Source: Bacillota bacterium
GTDB taxonomy: Bacteria > Bacillota > Clostridia > Christensenellales > UMGS416
Assembly (NCBI GenBank): GCA_023421955.1
Contig: JAEZSE010000024.1
Span: 1-64,000, forward strand
Direction: 5' to 3'
DNA: 64,000 bases
This document shows positions 16,853 through 25,380 of the stretch, in pieces. The notes under the pieces were generated by a model. The model ran no database searches. It saw only the letters and a list, made by a program, of their open reading frames with translations, and was not told where the DNA came from. The position numbers were made by a program, and so were the translations under genes. Position 1 is the stretch's first letter, and every line of letters begins with the position of its first letter.

Positions 16853-19800
16853 ATGAAGTCCACAGTTAGTAAGGCCATTGCTCTCGTCATGTCTGTCATG
16901 TTCTTGTTTTTTACCATCCCTGGATTGCCTGTTTCGGCGCTGGACAATCCAGACAAAGGGAAGGCTGTCTTCGATGAGAACATTCCTCCGGACAGCCCTT
17001 TGCCCGATTTTTCTGAGCAGCGCGAAAAAAAGGAGCACAAATCAAAAGCGCATCAAAAGCTGGCAACCCAGCTGCTGCAGCTGGTGGATCCGGAAATGCT
17101 GCCAGAGGGAGAAACCAAAGCCGGCTTGCTCAAGCAGCTGGACAAGATGAACATGGTCACCTATGGCAATGAAAAATCAGTGGATGCAGCCATGGCCAAG
17201 GTTTATATCAAGCTGCAGCCCGGCGCGGAAGCGGCTTCGCTTGGCTCGCTGGCGGAGGTCACAAACAAGGATGCCGATAGCAACCTTGTAGTGGCCGATG
17301 TGGCTGTTGGCGATCTGGAAGCCCTTGCTGAGTTGGACGCTGTGGTTGGCGTGCAGCCAGTGATGGCTCCGATTGTATATAAAGTGAACACCAGCGAAGG
17401 CGTTGGCATGCACAATGTGGACGACGCGATCAATGCAGGCGCAAACAGTGGTGCCGGAATCAAAGTCGGTGTCATTTCAGATGGTGTGGATAATCTTGCT
17501 TCGGCGGTAGCGTCTGGAGATTTACCGAACAATGTTAGGGTAGTCAACAATGATCTCTACCATTTTGACGAGGACTATAACCCAGAGACTCATCCGGAAT
17601 ATGATGAAGGCACAGCCATGCTGGAGATCATTTATGACATGGCTCCGGGTGTTGAATTATACTTTAGTGATTGCGGTGAAAACCAACTGGCCTTCAATGA
17701 ATCAATCGATGATTTGGTAGCCGCAGGCTGCACGGTGATTGTGGACGATATCGGATGGATACTAGAACCTTTTTTTGAGGACGGTGTTGTCGCCAAACAT
17801 GTGCAGCAGCTAATTGACGCCGGCAACCTTGTCTATGTTTCATCCGCCGGGAACTCAGCCACAGAGCATTACCAGGGCTTGTTTTATAGTAATGGAAACA
17901 ATAAACATGATTTCAGCCGCGGCAAGGATGCCAGCTTCAAGCAACTCTATGTTGCGCTGGACCCCGGTGAATATGTGATCGCCGTTTTGCAGTGGAATGA
18001 TTACGGCGAAAGTTCTAGCAACGATTACGATATGTTCTTGGTCAACCGTGCCAACTTGCAGGAGGTTGCCTGGAGCAATCAAACGCAGAACGGCAATGAT
18101 GATCCGATAGAGGCCTTCATGTATGTAAATACAACAAAGTCCTCCTTAAGCCTCGCGATTGATGTAGAGCTTTATAGCGGCGTTGCAAAGACCCTCGAGC
18201 TTTATCTGTATCCCGGTTATGGCACGTTGCTCTCAAGCAAGAATATTGTGACATCCAACTCCATTTTCGGCCATGCGGCGGCACCTGGCGTAATCACCTG
18301 CGGCGCCATCGATCACGCCACCCCCACGAAGGCTGAGAGTTTCTCATCCCAGGGCCCGGTTACGCTGGTCAATGGGTCCACCCGCCGGAAGCCCGAAGTC
18401 TGCGGCGCTGACGGCGTTTCCGTGACCGGTGCGGGCAGTTTCCCCAGCCACTTCTACGGCACCAGCGCGGCAGCCCCCCATGTGGCGGCCATCGCGGCGC
18501 TGGTTTGGTCCAACCATCCGGGCTTCACACCCCAGCAGGTGCGCGACAGGATTCTGAACAATGCGGTTGATTTGGGCACCTCCGGTTTTGACAACATCTA
18601 CGGTTATGGCCGTGCAGATGCTTACTACTCCGTGATGGATTTCTATACGGTTGCATTCAACACCAACGGCGGCTCGGCTGTTACCAGCAAGAAAGTGGTT
18701 GCAAACGGTAAGGTTTCTCAGCCCGCCACCACCCGCGTCGGTGCGACCTTGGTTGGCTGGTTTACCGATTCCGGGTTCACGGATCAATGGGATTTCGCCA
18801 ATGATGTTGTGACCGGCAACATCACCCTGTATGCCAAATGGGAAGTGAACAAGTACACTGTGAGTTTCAATTCCTGCGGCGGCTCGGTGGTCGATTCTCT
18901 GCCCAATGTGGAGCACGGCTCCACAATCACGGCTCCTGCGGCACCCACCCGCGCCGGTTACACTCTCTCCGGTTGGTTCAAAGACGCGGCGTGCACCGTC
19001 GCGTGGAATTTCTCCACAAGCACAGTGACGGGCAACACCACGCTTTATGCCAAGTGGTATGCTGCGGCACCCCTGAATGTGAGAGCCAAATCAGCTGCTT
19101 ATAATATCGTGCGCGTGGCATGGGATGCCTCGCCGGCTGCTCCCGATATCGAGGGTTATGAAGTGTGGAGGGCGAGCTCGGCTACCGGCACCTATACGAA
19201 GGTTGCCACTGTGAACGGCTCTACAATTACCGTACTGAACACCGGGCTTACCACAAACGCGCCGTATTACTACAAGGTGCGGGCTTATTACACGTCGGGA
19301 TCCAGGGTAATTGCCGGTTATTTCTCCGCCGCGACGGCGGGGGTGCGCCCCATCTTGAATGCGCCGGCGTCCTGCGTGGCAGACCCGGTATCCTATAGCA
19401 GCGTTAAGGTGGTGTGGGGCGCTGTGGCTGGTGCATCCGGCTATGAAGTTTATCGCGCAAGCTCCAGCACCGGCACTTACACCATGCTCACTTCTACCAC
19501 TGCCACCAGCTATACCAACACCGGGCTCGTAACCGGATCGGCATACTATTACAAGGTGAGGGCTTATCGCACCATAAACGGTGCAAAGGTCTACGGAGCG
19601 TTTTCCGTTGTGGATGGTGCGCGGCCCACGTTGGGTGTTCCGGCATCCGTGCGCGCCTACAGGGCTTCTGCTACCAGCATCAAGGTCACATGGGGTGGTG
19701 TCACCGGCGCGTCCGGCTATGAGCTGTGGCGTTCCACATCCTCAACGGGCACCTATGTGTTGGTGAAGGCCACCACTGATACATACTTCACCAACACCGG

Positions 19801-19906
19801 ATTGGCCACAGGCCAGTGGTATTATTACAAGGTGAGGGCCTACCGCACCATCACCGGCAGGAAGGTTTACAGTGCCTTTTCTGGGTATTCGGCGGCCAGG
19901 CCGTAA
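16853..19906 (+). CDS. secreted S8-family protease with two InlB-type repeats and three fibronectin III domains
   Basis: A 1017-residue protein. A signal peptide (residues 1 to about 29, ending PVSA) is followed by an N-terminal prodomain-like region to about 190. The subtilase domain has Asp D210 in GVISDGVD, oxyanion Asn N334 in SSAGNSA, and Ser S538 in YGTSAAAPHVAA. At the place of the catalytic His (normally HGTH) there is D251-E252-G-T, so the usual His is absent. Two InlB/Flg_new beta repeats (about 600-735, each ending TLYAKW) and three Fn3 domains (about 738-1017) follow. There is no LPXTG signal. Autonomous promoter and terminator. The organisation suggests a wall- or substrate-associated extracellular protease. 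Confidence 0.85.
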   Translation: MKSTVSKAIALVMSVMFLFFTIPGLPVSALDNPDKGKAVFDENIPPDSPLPDFSEQREKKEHKSKAHQKLATQLLQLVDPEMLPEGETKAGLLKQLDKMNMVTYGNEKSVDAAMAKVYIKLQPGAEAASLGSLAEVTNKDADSNLVVADVAVGDLEALAELDAVVGVQPVMAPIVYKVNTSEGVGMHNVDDAINAGANSGAGIKVGVISDGVDNLASAVASGDLPNNVRVVNNDLYHFDEDYNPETHPEYDEGTAMLEIIYDMAPGVELYFSDCGENQLAFNESIDDLVAAGCTVIVDDIGWILEPFFEDGVVAKHVQQLIDAGNLVYVSSAGNSATEHYQGLFYSNGNNKHDFSRGKDASFKQLYVALDPGEYVIAVLQWNDYGESSSNDYDMFLVNRANLQEVAWSNQTQNGNDDPIEAFMYVNTTKSSLSLAIDVELYSGVAKTLELYLYPGYGTLLSSKNIVTSNSIFGHAAAPGVITCGAIDHATPTKAESFSSQGPVTLVNGSTRRKPEVCGADGVSVTGAGSFPSHFYGTSAAAPHVAAIAALVWSNHPGFTPQQVRDRILNNAVDLGTSGFDNIYGYGRADAYYSVMDFYTVAFNTNGGSAVTSKKVVANGKVSQPATTRVGATLVGWFTDSGFTDQWDFANDVVTGNITLYAKWEVNKYTVSFNSCGGSVVDSLPNVEHGSTITAPAAPTRAGYTLSGWFKDAACTVAWNFSTSTVTGNTTLYAKWYAAAPLNVRAKSAAYNIVRVAWDASPAAPDIEGYEVWRASSATGTYTKVATVNGSTITVLNTGLTTNAPYYYKVRAYYTSGSRVIAGYFSAATAGVRPILNAPASCVADPVSYSSVKVVWGAVAGASGYEVYRASSSTGTYTMLTSTTATSYTNTGLVTGSAYYYKVRAYRTINGAKVYGAFSVVDGARPTLGVPASVRAYRASATSIKVTWGGVTGASGYELWRSTSSTGTYVLVKATTDTYFTNTGLATGQWYYYKVRAYRTITGRKVYSAFSGYSAARP
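19063..19903 (+). repeat. three tandem fibronectin III modules (S8 protease tail)
   Basis: Three consecutive modules of about 92 codons share the words GASGYE(V/L), STGTY and YYYKVRAYRT. The last module is closely matched by the last module of the M4 protease at 22750-23027. Confidence 0.8.
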
Positions 19907-19955
19907 CCACTTTGTCTGATCAGCGCTGACAGCCCCAAATGGCTTTTTGATTCAA

Positions 19956-19986
19956 CCGCCCGGCCAAAAGCCGGGCGGCATTTTTT
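19956..19986 (+). terminator. terminator after the S8 protease
   Basis: CCGCCCGGC (19956-19964) pairs with GCCGGGCGG (19970-19978), followed by CA and TTTTTT. Confidence 0.9.
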
Positions 19987-20019
19987 ATGCTACGGTGAAC
20001 CGGCTGGTGAGTCCCTGGA

Positions 20020-20043
20020 AAATATTCCATTAGAGGAATATTT
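20020..20043. repeat. inverted repeat upstream of the M4 protease
   Basis: AAATATTCC and GGAATATTT are perfect nine-base arms around ATTAGA, 66 bases before the ATG. It is a possible operator; no obvious promoter hexamers flank it. Confidence 0.4.
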
Positions 20044-20108
20044 CTATGGTAATGTTGGTAAAAATATGTTAATGTATCATTCGAATGTATCCATAAGGAG
20101 GTTGCCCC

Positions 20109-23030
20109 ATGCGTAAGATCATCTCGATTCTGCTGGCAGTTGCGCTGTCAATTTCCTGGTCCTCCTTCGCTTTGGCGGATGGTGAGACTCTCCCAAAGGT
20201 GGATTCCAAGACACAGGCATACATGGAGCTGAAAAGTGTGAGCGATGGCTCTCTTTCCTGCTTCATGGAGAATGGCCAGTTTTTCCTTTCCGGAAAGCTG
20301 TCCCGCGCTCAGACACCGGGTGTAAATGCCGCGAAGAAGTTCCTTGAAACCTACAAGGCTTTGTTCGGCATCAAATCCGTCGATCTTGAGCTCAAAGCTT
20401 CGCAGCCTGAAAAAGACGCGACTGGAGACACCTTTGTGCGCTTTACCCAGCTGATCAGTGGCATTGAGGTGTTCGGTTCGCTGGTAAACGTGCATTTTGA
20501 CAAAGACGGCACGATCGTCAGCGTCAACGGCAGAGTGCTCCAAGACAAGCGCATCACCAATCTGGGCAGCCAGAGGATTACGAATTCGGCGGCAGTTGGC
20601 ATCGCCAAGAAGCAGTTCACATTCAAGAGCCTTCGCGATGATGTGCAGCCCACCGAGAAGATGATCATCACCAAGGATGGCAAAAACTATATTGTATACC
20701 GGGTGAATATCGCTTACAATGAGCCGACAATCGGCAATTACAACGTTTATGTGGAAGCGACATCCGGCAAGGTTGTCCTGACGGAAGACAAGATCCGTTA
20801 TGACAATCCCACCACCGGCACCGGCACTGACGTGCAGGGTGACACTCAGACTCTGGACCTGACCTATTATGATGACATTGACGGGGCGGGCAACCCCGGA
20901 TACGGCATGTATAATACAGTCAACCCCGCAGCGACAGAGATTGTTACAGTTGCATGCCCGGATCCGTATTCCTCATTAGGATATCTGGTCACAAGTCCTA
21001 CCAACCAGTTCAATGAGGAAGTGCATAAAGCCTCTGTGAGTGCCCATCATTATGCTGATGTTGTTGTAGACTTTTATAAAGGCATGTTCAGCCGCAACAG
21101 CCTGGATGATGAGTATATGCCGATCATTTCATTCACCCATTTTGGCGACAATTACAACAACGCCTTCTGGAGCGGTTCTCAAATGGTTTATGGCGACGGC
21201 GACGGCACTCAGTTCACCTATCTGAGCGGTGACCTGGATGTGGTTGGCCACGAAATGACCCACGGCGTGATCGACTACACTGCGATGCTGTATTACGCCA
21301 ATGAGTCTGGCGCATTGAACGAGTCCTTTGCCGATGTGTTCGGTGTGATGATTGAGACTTATGATAAATACGGCGTAGCGGCCGGCGGCGACTGGACATT
21401 CAATGCGGCTGACTGGGTAATTGGCGATGAGATTTATACACCGGCCATCCCCGGTGATGCCTTGAGAAGTCTGGCCGACCCCACACTCTACGGCGATCCG
21501 GCCGACATGGACAATTATGATTACCTGCCCAACACTGAAGCGGGTGATTGGGGCGGTGTCCACACCAACTCCGGTATCCCCAACAAAGCCGCGTTCCTCG
21601 TAGCGCAGGAGCTCGGTATGGCGAAAACGGCTGGAATCTATTATCAGGCGCTGTCTCAGTATATGTATCCCTACACCACGTTTGCCGAGGCAATGGAATG
21701 CCTGATCATGGCAGCGGAAGATCTTTATGGCTGGTATTCCGATGAGGCCATCGCCGTGCGAAATGCATACAAGACGGTGGGTATTGAGCTGCCGATTTTC
21801 GACCCGTATGAACCCAACGATTATCCGGATTGTGCTAGTTTTCTTTACCCGTTTGAAGATGTTGAGGCTTATGTCACCTCTTTGAACGATAACGATTACT
21901 ATATGATGTACTCCGATCATTCCTGCACCTATACCGTAAACCTGACCAATATCCCGGCAAACTGCAATTACAATCTGTTGCTGCTGAACGGTGATGCCAT
22001 ATACGATTTTGAAAATAGTGATTATGATGAAGCGGATTACGTGATTGCAAGCTCAACACAGGCAGGCAACACGTCGGAGAATATCAGCATGTCGCTTGCT
22101 GAGGGACTCTATCTCATCAAAATTACTCCGGTGAACGAAGGCGACGGCTTCAGCAAAAAGGATCCCTACACGCTGCGGCTGGAAATGTCCTCTCTATCCA
22201 CGCCATCCATGACCGCTGCATCAGCATCCTACAACAGTGTCAAGCTGACATGGAGCGGAGTGTTCGGCGCTACTGACTATGATATTTTCCGTGCTACCGC
22301 CAGCGCAGGGCCTTACACCAAGATTGCGTCATTGAACGAGTATGATCTAGATGAGTATCCTTACACCTACACAAACACCGGTTTGACAACCAATACGGTG
22401 TATTACTACAAGATCAAGGCTTACAGGGCTTCCCCTTCGTTGAGCGCCTATTCATCGGCAGTGGCCGCCAGGCCGTTGCCCAGCGCCCCTGCCACATTCA
22501 CGGTGGTGTCGGCATCGTATAGCAGCATCAAGGTATCCTGGAGTGCTGTGACTGGCGCGTCCGGCTACGAGCTTTATCGCGCCACCTCCAGCACCGGCAC
22601 GTATACAAAAGTATATGGCGGGACTGCCTTGACCTTCACCAATGCATCGCTTAACACCGGTTCAGCCTACTACTACAAGGTCAGGGCATATCGCACTGTG
22701 GGCAGTTCAAGTGTTTATGGCCCGTTCACATCTCCCGCTGGCGCACGGCCCACGTTGGGTGTGCCTGCCTCTGTGCGGGCAGCCAGGGCTTCCGCCACCA
22801 GCATCAAGGTTACCTGGGGGGCCGTGAGCGGTGCTTCCGGTTATGAGTTGTGGCGCAGCACGGCAGCCGATGGCACCTATGCGCTGGTGAAGGCGACCAC
22901 GAGCCTTTACTTCACGAACGCCAGCCTGACCACAGGCAGATGGTACTACTATAAGGTTCGGGCTTTCAGAATGGTGGGCTCAACCAAGGTTTACGGTGCA
23001 TTCTCGGCCTACTCAGCGGCCAAGCCGTAA
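20109..23030 (+). CDS. secreted M4 (thermolysin-family) metalloprotease with PPC-like and three fibronectin III domains
   Basis: A 973-residue protein. A signal peptide (1 to about 23, ending ALA) precedes an FTP/PepSY propeptide (about 60-220). The catalytic domain holds HEMTH at 381-385, with the zinc ligand Glu E405 in GALNESFAD and the active-site His in GGVHTNSGIPNKA. A PPC-like beta domain (about 560-695, starting DPYEPNDYPDCA) is followed by three Fn3 modules. It is a neutral protease processed after secretion. AAGGAGG stands before the ATG. It lies downstream of the S8 protease in the same direction, with its own transcript because a terminator intervenes. Confidence 0.93.
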   Translation: MRKIISILLAVALSISWSSFALADGETLPKVDSKTQAYMELKSVSDGSLSCFMENGQFFLSGKLSRAQTPGVNAAKKFLETYKALFGIKSVDLELKASQPEKDATGDTFVRFTQLISGIEVFGSLVNVHFDKDGTIVSVNGRVLQDKRITNLGSQRITNSAAVGIAKKQFTFKSLRDDVQPTEKMIITKDGKNYIVYRVNIAYNEPTIGNYNVYVEATSGKVVLTEDKIRYDNPTTGTGTDVQGDTQTLDLTYYDDIDGAGNPGYGMYNTVNPAATEIVTVACPDPYSSLGYLVTSPTNQFNEEVHKASVSAHHYADVVVDFYKGMFSRNSLDDEYMPIISFTHFGDNYNNAFWSGSQMVYGDGDGTQFTYLSGDLDVVGHEMTHGVIDYTAMLYYANESGALNESFADVFGVMIETYDKYGVAAGGDWTFNAADWVIGDEIYTPAIPGDALRSLADPTLYGDPADMDNYDYLPNTEAGDWGGVHTNSGIPNKAAFLVAQELGMAKTAGIYYQALSQYMYPYTTFAEAMECLIMAAEDLYGWYSDEAIAVRNAYKTVGIELPIFDPYEPNDYPDCASFLYPFEDVEAYVTSLNDNDYYMMYSDHSCTYTVNLTNIPANCNYNLLLLNGDAIYDFENSDYDEADYVIASSTQAGNTSENISMSLAEGLYLIKITPVNEGDGFSKKDPYTLRLEMSSLSTPSMTAASASYNSVKLTWSGVFGATDYDIFRATASAGPYTKIASLNEYDLDEYPYTYTNTGLTTNTVYYYKIKAYRASPSLSAYSSAVAARPLPSAPATFTVVSASYSSIKVSWSAVTGASGYELYRATSSTGTYTKVYGGTALTFTNASLNTGSAYYYKVRAYRTVGSSSVYGPFTSPAGARPTLGVPASVRAARASATSIKVTWGAVSGASGYELWRSTAADGTYALVKATTSLYFTNASLTTGRWYYYKVRAFRMVGSTKVYGAFSAYSAAKP
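22195..23027 (+). repeat. three tandem fibronectin III modules (M4 protease tail)
   Basis: Modules of about 92 codons, of the same kind and order as in the S8 protease. The final module differs from the S8 one at about 22 of 94 aligned residues by eye, and both proteins stop at the same point of the module (SAARP versus SAAKP). Confidence 0.8.
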
Positions 23031-23066
23031 CATTGAATCACAGCGACTTCTGGATCAATCCATACT

Positions 23067-23100
23067 GCGCTGCCCCTTTATTGGGGCAGCGCATTTTTTT
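23067..23100 (+). terminator. terminator after the M4 protease
   Basis: GCGCTGCCCC (23067-23076) pairs perfectly with GGGGCAGCGC (23083-23092), then A and seven T. Confidence 0.92.
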
Positions 23101-23101
23101 C

Positions 23102-23130
23102 TTGAACTCTTTGTGTTGTAATGATAAAAT
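23102..23130 (+). promoter_or_regulatory. promoter of thrS
   Basis: TTGAAC (23102-23107), a 17-base spacer and TAAAAT (23125-23130), directly before the T-box leader. Confidence 0.75.
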
Positions 23131-23142
23131 AATGCAAACAGA

Positions 23143-23331
23143 ATGACGGAGAAGAGTAACCCACAAAATCGCCAACAAGAGACTGGCCGCCATCGGCTGA
23201 AAGCGGGCAGGGCAGAGATTGGGTGAAAACCACCTCCAGACTGCGTCGGATCAGCCCGTTATCGCTGGCTTAAGCTAAAATAAGGGTGGAACCGCGAGTA
23301 GAGCTCGCCCCTTTCCGGGGGCGGGCTTTTT
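23143..23331 (+). ncRNA. T-box leader, threonine-specific
   Basis: Conserved T-box elements appear in order. GAAGAGTA and AAGAGA mark the stem I bulges. A candidate specifier ACC (23229-23231, Thr) lies in GAAAACCACC, though the adjacent ACC at 23232 is also possible. The T-box sequence AGGGTGGAACCGCG (23283-23296) has TGGA to pair with the UCCA end of tRNA-Thr. A terminator follows, with arms GCTCGCCCC and GGGGCGGGC (23303-23326) and five T. Uncharged tRNA-Thr binding stabilises the antiterminator and turns on thrS. Confidence 0.93.
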
Positions 23332-23362
23332 GTATTTGTATGACTTGAGAGGAGATGATGAG

Positions 23363-25309
23363 ATGAATATCACACTCAAAGATGGCTCAGTGAAGCAATT
23401 CGAGCCGGGCATCAAGGCCATCGATGTGATCAAGGGCATCAGCGAGGGGCTGGCCCGGGCCACACTGGCTGTGGGCGTTGACGGCGAGGTGCAAGACGCT
23501 AATGCCGCACTGAATCATGACTGCACGCTCACTGCTTATACCTTTGCCGACGATGAGGGTCGTCACGCCTATCGCCACACGTCTTCCCACGTGATGGCCC
23601 AGGCGGTGAAGCGCCTCTATCCCAACGTGAAGCTGGCCATCGGTCCGGCGATTGATAAGGGATTCTACTACGACTTTGATACTGACACGCCGTTCTCCAC
23701 CGATGATTTCATCAAGATCGAGGCGGAGATGCAGAAGATCATTGCCGCCAATTACTCAATGGAACGCTTCGAATTACCGAGGACTGAGGCCATCGCCTTC
23801 ATGGAGCAGCAAGGTGAGCCCTACAAGGTGGAGCTTATCCGTGACTTGCCGGAAGACGCTGTGATTTCCTTCTACAAGCAGGGCGAGTTCACCGACCTGT
23901 GCGCTGGGCCGCACCTTGCATCCACCGGCCAGATCAAGGCCATCAGGCTGATGAGCCTGGCAGGCGCCTATTGGCGCGGCAGCGAGAAGAACAAAATGCT
24001 GCAGCGTATATACGGCACCAGCTTTGACAAGAAGAAGGATTTGGATGACTATGTGGCCGCCATCGAGCAGGCCAAGGAGCGGGACCACCGGAAGCTGGGC
24101 CGCGAACTGGACCTCTACAGCGTAGACGATTACGTGGGCCCCGGCCTTGTGCTGTGGCATCCGAAGCTCTCCGTTGTGCGTGAGGAGATTGAGCTCTATT
24201 GGCGCAAGCAGCATCGCAAACACGGTTATGAGTATATCTATACGCCGCAGATCGGTAAGTCTCAGTTGTGGGAAACCTCCGGCCACCTGACCACTTTCAA
24301 GGAGGGGATGTATCCCCCCATGTCGATGGGCTTGAAGGACGAGGCGGAGGCGTTTGATTATTATGTAAAGCCCATGAACTGCCCGTTCCACATCCGGGTT
24401 TATAAGAGCCGGCCCCGCAGCTATCGTGACCTGCCGATCCGTTATTGCGAGTTGGGCAATGTTTATCGCTTTGAGAAATCCGGCACGCTGCACGGCATGA
24501 TGCGTGTGCGCGGCTTTACGCAGGACGACGCACACATCATCTGCCGCGACGACCAGTTTGTGGAGGAAGTGAACCGCATCATCGACTTCGCATTGGAATT
24601 GAACGGCACGATGGGCTTTAACAACCTGAAATACTACCTCTCGGTGCGCGACGATCAGGACCACTCCAAGTATATCGGCCGTGACGAAATCTGGAACCTT
24701 GCCGAGGGCACTCTGAAGGACATCCTGGATAAGCGCGGCGTCAAATACGAGGTGGACATTGGCGGCGCCAAGTTCTATGGCCCGTCGGTGGACCTGAAGG
24801 CTGTGGACGCCATGGGCCGCGAGTGGCAGGGCACGACAATCCAACTGGACATGAACCTGCCAAAGCGCCTTGGCATGACCTATGTGGGCGAAGACGGTCT
24901 GGAGCACGAGCCCATCATGCTGCACCGCACATTGCTGGGCTCCATGGAGAGGTTTGTCGGCACGCTGATTGAGCACTTCGGCGGTGCTTTCCCAGTATGG
25001 CTCTCGCCAGTGCAGGTGAGCGTTTTGACCATCACCAACCGCGTGGACGATTATGCCGCAAAGATTGCCGAACGACTCCGTGAAAGTGATGTTCGTGTGG
25101 ACCTGGACCGTCGTAACGAAAAGATCGGCTTTAAGATCCGCGAGGCGCAGGTGGAGAAGGTGCCCTATATGTTGGTGGTTGGTGATAAGGAAGCCGAAGC
25201 CGGTAAAGTTGCCGTTCGCCAGCGTGGAAAGGGTGACATCGGCTTGATGAGCTTTGAGGAATTTGAAGCGATGGTGCAGAAGGACATCAAAGACAGGACT
25301 ATCTGGTAA
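23363..25309 (+). CDS. thrS: threonyl-tRNA synthetase
   Basis: A 648-residue class II synthetase of standard length. It has an N-terminal TGS domain (residues 1 to about 62), the editing domain with HTSSHVMAQ and a later CAGPH, the catalytic core (PMNCPFHIRVY; motif 2 RFEKSGTLHGMMRVRGFTQDD; motif 3 HRTLLGSMERF) and an anticodon-binding domain starting near WLSPVQV. Start at the ATG at 23363, with GAGAGGAG upstream; translation from 23330 would begin inside the T-box terminator. Expression is controlled by the T-box leader. Confidence 0.97.
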   Translation: MNITLKDGSVKQFEPGIKAIDVIKGISEGLARATLAVGVDGEVQDANAALNHDCTLTAYTFADDEGRHAYRHTSSHVMAQAVKRLYPNVKLAIGPAIDKGFYYDFDTDTPFSTDDFIKIEAEMQKIIAANYSMERFELPRTEAIAFMEQQGEPYKVELIRDLPEDAVISFYKQGEFTDLCAGPHLASTGQIKAIRLMSLAGAYWRGSEKNKMLQRIYGTSFDKKKDLDDYVAAIEQAKERDHRKLGRELDLYSVDDYVGPGLVLWHPKLSVVREEIELYWRKQHRKHGYEYIYTPQIGKSQLWETSGHLTTFKEGMYPPMSMGLKDEAEAFDYYVKPMNCPFHIRVYKSRPRSYRDLPIRYCELGNVYRFEKSGTLHGMMRVRGFTQDDAHIICRDDQFVEEVNRIIDFALELNGTMGFNNLKYYLSVRDDQDHSKYIGRDEIWNLAEGTLKDILDKRGVKYEVDIGGAKFYGPSVDLKAVDAMGREWQGTTIQLDMNLPKRLGMTYVGEDGLEHEPIMLHRTLLGSMERFVGTLIEHFGGAFPVWLSPVQVSVLTITNRVDDYAAKIAERLRESDVRVDLDRRNEKIGFKIREAQVEKVPYMLVVGDKEAEAGKVAVRQRGKGDIGLMSFEEFEAMVQKDIKDRTIW

Positions 25310-25335
25310 ACCTGTATGCTCCTAATGATAAACGA

Positions 25336-25361
25336 AAAGCCTGAGAATTATCTCAGGCTTT
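25336..25361. terminator. bidirectional terminator between thrS and the DUF3048 gene
   Basis: AAAGCCTGAGA (25336-25346) pairs with TCTCAGGCTTT (25351-25361). A-rich sequence on one side and T-rich on the other let it serve both convergent genes. Confidence 0.8.
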
Positions 25362-25380
25362 CTGTTTACTTCCATAAGCT

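Noticed and set aside
23774..24976. 400-codon minus-strand frame opposite thrS
   Set aside because: Antisense shadow of thrS, with improbable His/Val/Leu-rich composition.
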